DNA from: Salinivirgaceae bacterium
Lineage (GTDB): Bacteria > Bacteroidota > Bacteroidia > Bacteroidales > SZUA-534
DNA length: 56,421 nucleotides
NCBI GenBank assembly: GCA_024405635.1
Contig: JAKSOL010000020.1
Span: forward strand, 1 to 56,421
Direction of reading: 5' to 3'
Numbering within the stretch: position 1 is the stretch's first letter; each line of letters opens with the position of its first letter. A program made the translations under genes and the position numbers. The notes beneath the pieces are model-generated. The model was not told the DNA's origin. It worked only from the letters and a program-made list of their open reading frames with translations, and made no database searches. Positions 46,871 to 54,355 of this stretch are shown here, piece by piece.

Positions 46871-46927
46871 ATGAAACAGTTAGTTAACAACATAGTCAAA
46901 GTCTTGCTCGTGGTGGTCTGCGAATAG
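46871..46927 (+). CDS. ilv leader peptide
   Basis: An 18-codon open frame reads MKQLVNNIVKVLLVVVCE and stops at TAG (46925-46927). Ten of 18 residues are Leu, Val or Ile, with six consecutive at positions 11-16 apart from none (V L L V V V). It lies between the promoter and two competing hairpins, ending directly at the first strand of the antiterminator. This is the layout of a classic amino acid attenuator leader: translation speed through the branched-chain codons should report charged tRNA supply. No annotation program would normally call it because of its length. Confidence 0.82.
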   Translation: MKQLVNNIVKVLLVVVCE

Positions 46928-46976
46928 GGAGGGCTGTGTTGAACTACAAGATATAAGTTTTGAATATCAGCCCTCC
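46928..46976 (+). promoter_or_regulatory. Antiterminator hairpin of the ilv attenuator
   Basis: GGAGGGCTG (46928-46936) is perfectly complementary to CAGCCCTCC (46968-46976). An inner GATAT/ATATC stem can add stability. Formation uses the same 3' strand as the terminator, so the two are mutually exclusive. Confidence 0.82.
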
Positions 46977-46995
46977 ATTTTTGGGGGGCTTTTTG
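46969..46995 (+). terminator. Attenuator terminator upstream of ilvD
   Basis: AGCCCTCC (46969-46976) pairs with GGGGGGCT (46983-46990) with one G-U pair, followed by TTTTT then G and more T. It ends 14 bases before the ilvD ATG. A ribosome paused at the leader stop would cover 46928-46936 and favour this hairpin. Confidence 0.85.
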
Positions 46996-47008
46996 TTTTT
47001 ATTTAGAT

Positions 47009-48847
47009 ATGGAATACAAAAACAAACTACGCAGCGCCATTGCAACCGAGGGTCGCAGAATGGCAGGCGCCCGCGCTTTGTGGGCCGCAAACGGAATGAA
47101 GAAAGAGCAACTTGGCAAACCAATTATTGCCATTGCTAACTCGTTCACCCAATTTGTGCCAGGACACACACATTTGCACGAAATTGGACAGATTGTGAAA
47201 GCCGAAATTGAAAACCTTGGATGCTACGCAGCCGAATTTAACACAATTGCAATTGACGATGGCATTGCAATGGGACACGACGGCATGTTGTTCTCGTTAC
47301 CTAGCCGCGACATTATTGCCGATTCGGTTGAATACATGTGCAACGCACACAAGGCCGATGCGTTGGTTTGCATATCAAACTGCGACAAAATTACTCCCGG
47401 AATGTTAATGGCCTCAATGCGCCTTAATATCCCTACAGTATTTGTAAGCGGTGGACCAATGGAGGCTGGTAAATGGAACGGCGAAAACGCTGACCTTATC
47501 ACCGCTATGGTTAAAGGCGCCGACCCAAGCGTAACCGACGAAGAAATGGACCAAATTGAACATTGCGCTTGCCCAGGTTGCGGTTCTTGTTCTGGCATGT
47601 TCACTGCCAACTCAATGAACTCACTTACCGAGGCTATCGGTCTTTCGCTACCTGGCAACGGCACCATTTTGGCTACTCACACCAACCGTTTGCAATTGTT
47701 TAAAGACGCAGCAAAACTTGTTGTTGAAAACGCATACAAATACTACCGCGATGGCGACGAATCGGTTCTTCCAAAATCAATTGCAACCCGCCAAGCTTTC
47801 TTAAATGCAATGACTCTTGACATTGCAATGGGCGGTTCAACCAACACCGTTCTTCACCTTCTTGCAGTAGCAAACGAAGCTGGTGTTAACTTTAAAATGG
47901 CCGACATTGATGCTTTGAGCCGAAAAGTTCCTTGCCTTTGCAAATTGGCACCAAACACTCAAAAATACTCAATTCAAGAGTGCAACCGCGCTGGCGGCAT
48001 TTTGGGCATTTTGAACGAATTGAACAAAGGCGGCTTGCTTGACACAAGTTTACTACGCGTAAATGGCGCTACTCTTGCCAACGATTTGAAAAAATATTGC
48101 ATCACAGGTTCAACTATTGATGCCGAAGCAAAACGCATATATAGCAGTGCACCTTCGGGCAAATTCTCAACCAAAATGGCATCGCAAAGTTGCACATTCG
48201 ACAGCTTTGATACCGACCGCGTAAATGGTTGCATACGCGACCTTGAACACGCTTACACTAAAGACGGTGGTCTTGGTGTATTGTTTGGCAACATTGCTAA
48301 AGATGGTTGCGTAATTAAAACTGCCGGTGTTGACGAAAGCATTTGGCACTTTGAAGGACCTGCCAAAGTATTCGATTCACAAGAAGAAGCATGCGAAGGA
48401 ATTCTTGGCGGTAAAGTAAAATCGGGCGACGTAGTAGTTATTCTTTACGAAGGACCTAAAGGTGGCCCAGGCATGCAAGAAATGCTTTACCCAACATCAT
48501 ACATCAAATCGATGCACCTTGGCAAAGAGTGCGCACTAATCACCGACGGACGTTTTTCGGGCGGAACATCAGGTTTGAGCATCGGTCACATTTCGCCAGA
48601 AGCAGCAGCAGGTGGCAACATTGGTTTGTTGCGCGACGGCGACATTATTGTAATTGATATTCCAAGCCGCAAACTTGAGGTTAAACTTTCAGATGCAGAA
48701 TTGGCAGCTCGCCGCGAAGAAGAAATGAAACGCGGATCTAAAGCCTTTACCGCACCACGCCGCAACCGCATCGTTCCAAAGAGCCTTAAAGCCTATGCTT
48801 CAATGGTATCGTCGGCCGACTTGGGTGCTATTAGATTAATTGACTAA
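47009..48847 (+). CDS. ilvD: Dihydroxy-acid dehydratase
   Basis: 612 residues. The enzyme dehydrates 2,3-dihydroxy-acids in valine and isoleucine synthesis using an iron-sulfur cluster. The cluster cysteines are in [11 protein letters not shown] (near 130) and [17 protein letters not shown] (near 195). Further family landmarks are [16 protein letters not shown] and [18 protein letters not shown], and near the end [13 protein letters not shown]. It is the first structural gene after the attenuator. Confidence 0.97.
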   Translation: MEYKNKLRSAIATEGRRMAGARALWAANGMKKEQLGKPIIAIANSFTQFVPGHTHLHEIGQIVKAEIENLGCYAAEFNTIAIDDGIAMGHDGMLFSLPSRDIIADSVEYMCNAHKADALVCISNCDKITPGMLMASMRLNIPTVFVSGGPMEAGKWNGENADLITAMVKGADPSVTDEEMDQIEHCACPGCGSCSGMFTANSMNSLTEAIGLSLPGNGTILATHTNRLQLFKDAAKLVVENAYKYYRDGDESVLPKSIATRQAFLNAMTLDIAMGGSTNTVLHLLAVANEAGVNFKMADIDALSRKVPCLCKLAPNTQKYSIQECNRAGGILGILNELNKGGLLDTSLLRVNGATLANDLKKYCITGSTIDAEAKRIYSSAPSGKFSTKMASQSCTFDSFDTDRVNGCIRDLEHAYTKDGGLGVLFGNIAKDGCVIKTAGVDESIWHFEGPAKVFDSQEEACEGILGGKVKSGDVVVILYEGPKGGPGMQEMLYPTSYIKSMHLGKECALITDGRFSGGTSGLSIGHISPEAAAGGNIGLLRDGDIIVIDIPSRKLEVKLSDAELAARREEEMKRGSKAFTAPRRNRIVPKSLKAYASMVSSADLGAIRLID

Positions 48848-48862
48848 ACAACAAAACGCTAT

Positions 48863-50584
48863 ATGCAAGATCACACAAAATCGCAAAAAGTAACAGGCTC
48901 CGAGGCTTTGCTGCTTTCGCTGATTGCCGCCAATGTTGACACCATTTTTGGTTATCCTGGCGGAGCAATTATGCCTCTATACGATAAGTTGCTCAACTTT
49001 AGCAACCGCTTGCGCCACATTTTAACACGCCACGAGCAAGGTGCCATTCATGCAGCACAAGGCTATGCACGTTCAACAGGCAAAACTGGTGTTTGCTTTG
49101 CTACATCGGGGCCTGGCGCAACCAACCTTATAACTGGTATTGCCGATGCAATGGCCGACTCTACTCCAGTGGTTTGCTTCACTGCACAAGTAGGATCAAT
49201 GTTACTTGGAACCGACGCTTTTCAAGAAACCGACGTGGTAGGTGTTTCAATGCCTATTACAAAATGGAACTACCAAATAACCAACCCTAACGAGATTCCA
49301 GCAATTATTGCAAAAGCATTTTACATTGCATCAAATGGACGTCCAGGTCCAGTATTGATTGATATTACAAAAGATGCTTTGATAAAAGACTGCGACTATA
49401 GCTACACACCATGCAACTACATTCGTAGCTATGTGCCAAGCCCTGCAATTAAAGAAGAAAAAGTAAAATGGGCAGCCGATATTATTAATGCCGCAAAAAA
49501 ACCAATGATAGTATTTGGTCAAGGCGTTATACTTGGACATGCCGAAAAAGAGTTGCTTGAATTTGTTGAAAAATCGGGCATACCTTGCGCATCAACAATG
49601 TTAGGATTGTCGGCAATGCCAAACAACCACCCACTTTACAAAGGTATGGTGGGCATGCATGGCAATGTTGGACCAAACCGCATGTCGAACCAATGCGACT
49701 TGCTAATTGCTATTGGTATGCGATTTGACGACCGCGTAACTGGCGATGTTGCTCGCTACGCAAAACAGGCAAAAATTATTCACCTTGAGATTGACAAGGC
49801 CGAAATAAACAAAATTGTAAAAGTTGACGTTTGGGTTCGTGGCGACGTAAAAGAATCGTTGCCAATGATTACAAAACTGATTAACAAAGGCGACCATAGC
49901 GACATGGAACCATTCTTTGCAGAGTGCGAAGCCGAAGAAATGCGCCGCGTTATTAATCCGTTGCTCAACCCAAAAGAGGGCAAAATTACAATGGGCGAAG
50001 TTATTGACACACTAAACAAAGTGTCGGCCGAGCAAGCTATTGTGGTAACCGACGTAGGTCAGCAACAAATGATATCGGCACGATACGCTCGATTCCAAAA
50101 CTCGCGCAGTTTCTTGTCGTCGGGAGGTTTAGGAACAATGGGATTTGGTTTGCCAGCAGCAGTTGGTGCCCAAATAGGTTGTCCAAACCGCAAAGTGGTT
50201 GCAATACTTGGCGATGGTGGCTTTCAAATGACAATGCAAGAATTAGGAACCATCATTCAAGAAAAACTGCCAGTTAAGGTTATAATAATGAACAATAGCT
50301 ACCTTGGCAACGTTCGTCAATGGCAAGAGTTGTTCTTCAACCATCGATATTCAAGCGTTGCAATGAACAGCAATCCCGATTTTGTGCGCCTAGCATCGGC
50401 CTATAACATTGATGCCGAAATGGTGAACAAACGCGAGGACCTTAAAAGTGCAATTGAACGCATGTACAATTCAGAATCGGCATACATACTTGAGGTTCAA
50501 CTTGAAGAAGAAGGCAACGTATTCCCAATTGTTCCACTAGGCAAAGCAACCGACGAAATGCTTTACGGTGACGAAAACAAATAA
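48863..50584 (+). CDS. ilvB: Acetolactate synthase large subunit
   Basis: 573 residues. It joins two pyruvates, or pyruvate and 2-oxobutyrate, using thiamine diphosphate, FAD and magnesium. The N-terminal domain has GYPGGAIMPLYDKL with the catalytic Glu in HEQGAIHAAQGYARSTGKTGV. The FAD-domain region is HGNVGPNRMSNQCDLLIAIGMRFDDRVTG. The thiamine-diphosphate motif is ILGDGGFQMT ending in NNSYLGNVRQWQ. It starts 15 bases after ilvD. Confidence 0.97.
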   Translation: MQDHTKSQKVTGSEALLLSLIAANVDTIFGYPGGAIMPLYDKLLNFSNRLRHILTRHEQGAIHAAQGYARSTGKTGVCFATSGPGATNLITGIADAMADSTPVVCFTAQVGSMLLGTDAFQETDVVGVSMPITKWNYQITNPNEIPAIIAKAFYIASNGRPGPVLIDITKDALIKDCDYSYTPCNYIRSYVPSPAIKEEKVKWAADIINAAKKPMIVFGQGVILGHAEKELLEFVEKSGIPCASTMLGLSAMPNNHPLYKGMVGMHGNVGPNRMSNQCDLLIAIGMRFDDRVTGDVARYAKQAKIIHLEIDKAEINKIVKVDVWVRGDVKESLPMITKLINKGDHSDMEPFFAECEAEEMRRVINPLLNPKEGKITMGEVIDTLNKVSAEQAIVVTDVGQQQMISARYARFQNSRSFLSSGGLGTMGFGLPAAVGAQIGCPNRKVVAILGDGGFQMTMQELGTIIQEKLPVKVIIMNNSYLGNVRQWQELFFNHRYSSVAMNSNPDFVRLASAYNIDAEMVNKREDLKSAIERMYNSESAYILEVQLEEEGNVFPIVPLGKATDEMLYGDENK

Positions 50585-50596
50585 ACGCAACAAGCT

Positions 50597-51133
50597 ATGA
50601 ACGAAGAATATACAATTACCATATTTTCGGAAAACAGCATTGGTCTGCTCAACCGAATATCAATCAACTTTACAAAACGCAAGTTGAACATCGATAGCCT
50701 AATTGTGTCAGAATCAGCCATTCCAGGCGTGTTTAAGTTCATTATTGTAGTGTGCTGTCCACAAAACACAGTTGAGATATTGGTAAAGCAACTTGAGAAA
50801 CAAATTGATGTGATTCGTGCTTTTTATCTAAAAAAAGAAGACATCTTGTATCAAGAATTAGCTTTGTATAAATTAGCAACCGAAAGTTTGCTAGAGTCAA
50901 ACGAGATGGAAACCATTATCCGTCAGCACAATGCAAGGATTTTGGAGATAACTAAAGAACACATTATTATTGAAAAAACAGGACACAAAAGCGAAACACA
51001 AGAGTTGTTTGAGAAACTAAAACCATACGAAGTGAAACAATTTGTACGTACAGGTCGCGTGGCAATTACCCGCCCTGACATTGAATTGTTAAGCGAGTAT
51101 TTAAAAGGATTAGAACAAGAACATCGCAAATAA
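50597..51133 (+). CDS. ilvN: Acetolactate synthase regulatory subunit
   Basis: 178 residues. The N-terminal ACT domain reads EYTITIFSENSIGLLNRISINFTKRKLNIDSLIVSES and the C-terminal part matches the regulatory-subunit tail (HKSETQELFEKLKPY, VKQFVRTGRVAITRP). It stimulates IlvB and brings valine feedback. It starts 12 bases after ilvB. Confidence 0.94.
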   Translation: MNEEYTITIFSENSIGLLNRISINFTKRKLNIDSLIVSESAIPGVFKFIIVVCCPQNTVEILVKQLEKQIDVIRAFYLKKEDILYQELALYKLATESLLESNEMETIIRQHNARILEITKEHIIIEKTGHKSETQELFEKLKPYEVKQFVRTGRVAITRPDIELLSEYLKGLEQEHRK

Positions 51134-51169
51134 ACATACATTTTAATAATCTTTAAAATAAACATCAAA

Positions 51170-52213
51170 ATGGCAAAAATGAATTTTGGCGGCGTTATTG
51201 AAGAAGTAATGACCCGTGAAGAATTTCCATTGGAAAAAGCACGCGAAGTGCTTAAAAACGAAACAATTGCAGTTATTGGTTACGGTGTACAAGGCCCAGG
51301 CCAAGCATGCAACTTGCGCGACAACGGTTTTAAAGTAATTGTTGGACAACGCCAAGGAAAAACCTACGACAAAGCAGTAGCTGATGGTTGGGTACCAGGC
51401 GAAACCCTATTTGGCATTGAAGAGGCTTGCGAAAAAGCTACACTTATTATGTGCTTGCTTTCTGACGCTGCTGTAATGTCAGTATGGCCAACTATGAAAC
51501 AATATCTTACCGCTGGTAAAACACTTTATTTCTCACACGGTTTTGCAATCACCTGGAGCGATCGCACTGGCTGCGTTCCACCAGCTGACATTGACGTTAT
51601 TCTTGTTGCTCCTAAAGGTTCAGGTACCTCACTTCGCACCATGTTCCTTGAGGGTCGCGGTTTGAACTCTTCATACGCAGTTTACCAAGACGCATCAGGC
51701 AAAGCACTTGAAAAAACTTTGGCTTTGGGTATCGGTATTGGTTCAGGTTACATGTTTGAAACCACATTCCAACGCGAGGCTACATCAGACTTGACAGGTG
51801 AGCGTGGTTCGTTGATGGGTGCTATTCAAGGTTTGTTGTTGGCTCAATACGAAGTTCTTCGTGAGAACGGCCACACTCCTTCTGAGGCATTTAACGAAAC
51901 TGTTGAGGAACTTACCCAATCGCTTATGCCATTGTTTGCTAAAAACGGTATGGACTGGATGTATGCAAACTGCTCAACTACCGCACAACGTGGTGCTTTG
52001 GATTGGATGACTCCTTTCCACGATGCTATTAAACCAGTTGTTGAGAAACTTTACAACAGTGTAAAAACTGGTAACGAGGCTCAAATCTCAATCGACGCTA
52101 ACTCAAAACCAGACTACCGTGTTGGTCTTGAGGCTGAACTTAAAGCATTGCGCGAAAGCGAAATGTGGCGTACAGGTGAGGTTGTTCGTAAACTTCGTCC
52201 TGAGAACAACTAA
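51170..52213 (+). CDS. ilvC: Ketol-acid reductoisomerase
   Basis: 347 residues. It isomerises and reduces acetolactate with NADPH. The Rossmann motif VIGYGVQGPGQACNLRDNG is near 35-53, VAPKGSGTSLR near 145, and the helical C-terminal domain has the Mg-binding DLTGERGSLMGAIQG and later MYANCSTTAQRGALDW. Last gene of the ilv operon, 36 bases after ilvN and followed by a perfect terminator. Confidence 0.97.
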   Translation: MAKMNFGGVIEEVMTREEFPLEKAREVLKNETIAVIGYGVQGPGQACNLRDNGFKVIVGQRQGKTYDKAVADGWVPGETLFGIEEACEKATLIMCLLSDAAVMSVWPTMKQYLTAGKTLYFSHGFAITWSDRTGCVPPADIDVILVAPKGSGTSLRTMFLEGRGLNSSYAVYQDASGKALEKTLALGIGIGSGYMFETTFQREATSDLTGERGSLMGAIQGLLLAQYEVLRENGHTPSEAFNETVEELTQSLMPLFAKNGMDWMYANCSTTAQRGALDWMTPFHDAIKPVVEKLYNSVKTGNEAQISIDANSKPDYRVGLEAELKALRESEMWRTGEVVRKLRPENN

Positions 52214-52234
52214 TAGTTGTTGCTCCATAAAAAC

Positions 52235-52271
52235 AAAAGCGTGTAGCCCACTTGGACTACACGCTTTTTTT
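52235..52271 (+). terminator. Terminator of the ilv operon
   Basis: A perfect 12-bp inverted repeat (52235-52246 with 52257-52268) ends in a T run. Confidence 0.93.
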
Positions 52272-52327
52272 GTGCGCTTTGGCTAGTAAAGCGAATACTC
52301 ACACTACTCCACTACCAATCATTTTTA

Positions 52328-52335
52328 TATTTTTG
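52328..52335 (+). promoter_or_regulatory. Bacteroidetes -7 element upstream of lysS
   Basis: TATTTTTG followed by CGCC, 22 bases before the ATG at 52358. The same extended TTTGCGC word precedes mutS2 and the deoxyhypusine synthase-like gene. Confidence 0.6.
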
Positions 52336-52357
52336 CGCCAAATTTTAACACTACAAT

Positions 52358-54067
52358 ATGGAACTAAGCGAACAAGAACAAGGCCGCCGCAACTCGATGA
52401 TGGAGTTGCGAAATATGGGCATTGAACCTTATCCTGCTGCCGAATATGTTGTTACACACTATTCGACCGACATTAAAAACGAGTTTACCGACGAAAAATC
52501 AGGAACTCCAGTTTCAATTGCAGGCCGGTTGATGAGCCGCCGCATTATGGGCAAAGCATCGTTTATTGAGTTGCAAGACTCAAAAGGCCGCATACAAGTT
52601 TACGTTAGCCGCGACGATATTAACACCGAGGCTCAGCCTGAAATGTACAACACTGTATTTAAAAAATTGTTGGATATTGGCGACTTTATCGGCATTCGCG
52701 GCTTTATGTTCCGCACCCAAATGGGCGAAATTAGTGTTCACGCTCAAGAACTTACAGTGTTGAGCAAATCGCTACGCCCGTTGCCAATTGTAAAATACAA
52801 AGACGGTGTTGCTTACGACAAGTTTGACGACCCTGAGCTACGCTATCGCCAACGCTATGTTGACCTTGTGGTTAACGAAGGAGTAAAAGACACATTCCTT
52901 AAACGTGCTGCCATCATTAGAACACTACGCGGCATTTTGGACAATGCTGGTTACACCGAGGTTGAAACCCCAACCCTACAATCAATTGCTGGTGGTGCAT
53001 CGGCTCGTCCGTTTATTACCCACTTCAACGCGCTCGACATTGATATGTATATGCGCATTGCCACCGAACTTTATCTAAAACGCTTGATAGTTGGTGGTTT
53101 TGAAGGTGTTTACGAAATTGGCAAAAACTTCCGCAACGAAGGTATGGACAAAACCCACAATCCAGAGTTTACTTGTATGGAGCTTTATGTTTCGTACAAA
53201 GACTTGAATTGGGGTATGGATTTTACCGAAAAGATGCTTGAAACCATCTGCACAGCTGTAAACGGCAAACCTGAAGTTGAAATTGACGGCAAAGTAATAT
53301 CATTCAAAGCTCCATTCCGCCGCTTGCCTATTCTTGATGCTATTAAGGAGAAAACAGGTTACGACTTGTATCCAATGACAGAAGAGGAGATTCGCGAAAC
53401 CGCCAAGAAACTAGGCATTGAGGTTGACGAAACAATGGGCAAAGGCAAGTTGATTGACGAGATTTTTGGCGAGACTTGCGAGGGCGACTTTATTCAGCCT
53501 ACTTTTATTTGCGACTACCCAGTTGAAATGTCGCCATTGACCAAAATGCACCGTTCAAAACCAGGTTTGACCGAGCGTTTTGAGCTTATGGTAAATGGTA
53601 AGGAACTTGCTAACGCCTACTCAGAGCTTAACGATCCTATTGACCAAGAGCAACGCTTTATTGAGCAAATGCGATTGGCCGACAAGGGCGACGACGAGGC
53701 TATGATTATTGACCAAGACTTTTTGCGCGCTCTACAATACGGCATGCCTCCAACCTTTGGCATCGGCATAGGTATTGACCGCTTGGTTATGATTTTAACT
53801 GGTAAGTTTGCTATTGGCGAGGTGATGCTTTTCCCTCAAATGAAACCTGAAAAGAAAGCAAAAGTGGTAACTCCAGCCGATTTTATTGAGATTGGTGTTC
53901 CTGAGGTTTGGGCTGAGCATGTTATTGCTGCCGGTTACGCTTCGGTTGAAAAACTTCGCGAAGCTAAGGCTACTCAAATTCACCAACAACTTAACGGCTA
54001 CCGCAAAAAGAACAAATTAGATATTCCTGCGCTTATGTTAGACGAAGTTGAAAAGTGGCTCGCCTAA
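52358..54067 (+). CDS. lysS: Lysyl-tRNA synthetase, class II
   Basis: 569 residues. The N-terminal anticodon-binding OB fold (about 50-150) has VSIAGRLMSRRIMGKASFIELQDSKGRIQVYV. Motif 2 lies in YEIGKNFRNEGMDKTHNPEFTCMELY and motif 3 in GIGIGIDRLVM near 470. A C-terminal extension after the motif (about 495-569, ending MLDEVEKWLA) is longer than the E. coli enzyme and common in Bacteroidetes. Its promoter lies just after the ilv terminator, so it is an independent unit. Confidence 0.97.
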   Translation: MELSEQEQGRRNSMMELRNMGIEPYPAAEYVVTHYSTDIKNEFTDEKSGTPVSIAGRLMSRRIMGKASFIELQDSKGRIQVYVSRDDINTEAQPEMYNTVFKKLLDIGDFIGIRGFMFRTQMGEISVHAQELTVLSKSLRPLPIVKYKDGVAYDKFDDPELRYRQRYVDLVVNEGVKDTFLKRAAIIRTLRGILDNAGYTEVETPTLQSIAGGASARPFITHFNALDIDMYMRIATELYLKRLIVGGFEGVYEIGKNFRNEGMDKTHNPEFTCMELYVSYKDLNWGMDFTEKMLETICTAVNGKPEVEIDGKVISFKAPFRRLPILDAIKEKTGYDLYPMTEEEIRETAKKLGIEVDETMGKGKLIDEIFGETCEGDFIQPTFICDYPVEMSPLTKMHRSKPGLTERFELMVNGKELANAYSELNDPIDQEQRFIEQMRLADKGDDEAMIIDQDFLRALQYGMPPTFGIGIGIDRLVMILTGKFAIGEVMLFPQMKPEKKAKVVTPADFIEIGVPEVWAEHVIAAGYASVEKLREAKATQIHQQLNGYRKKNKLDIPALMLDEVEKWLA

Positions 54068-54090
54068 TATTCCCGTTTTGATAAAACAAA

Positions 54091-54121
54091 AGGGTGCATC
54101 TATTTAGGTGCACCTTTTTTT
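54091..54121 (+). terminator. Terminator of lysS
   Basis: AGGGTGCA (54091-54098) pairs with TGCACCTT (54109-54116) with one G-U pair, followed by a T run. Confidence 0.87.
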
Positions 54122-54204
54122 GTGTTCTGATATTTCGTTTCGCTCAACCTTCAGCATGTTGCGTATAGCATAGAAGTTCTAAGTTTAAGTTCTACGTTAA
54201 CAGT

Positions 54205-54236
54205 TCAACAAATCAACGATTCAACGCATCAACAAC
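54205..54236. repeat. Four tandem 8-bp TCAACnnn repeats
   Basis: TCAACAAA, TCAACGAT, TCAACGCA and TCAACAAC stand head to tail. A short inverted pair, TAATGGC (54237-54243) and GCCATTA (54263-54269), follows directly. The region has no coding frame. Confidence 0.75.
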
Positions 54237-54293
54237 TAATGGCCAACGGCCAATAGCTAAAAGCCATTAATCATTCACGTTGCGTATGGGTAC

Positions 54294-54325
54294 AAAAAAG
54301 GGAGCGCCGATTGCTCAACGCCCCC
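54294..54325 (-). terminator. Terminator of the right-edge repeat protein gene
   Basis: GGGAGCG pairs with CGCCCCC around one mismatch; six A at 54294-54299 form a U run on the minus strand. Confidence 0.72.
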
Positions 54326-54355
54326 AAAATCAACTATAACGAAATGAAATTCGCC

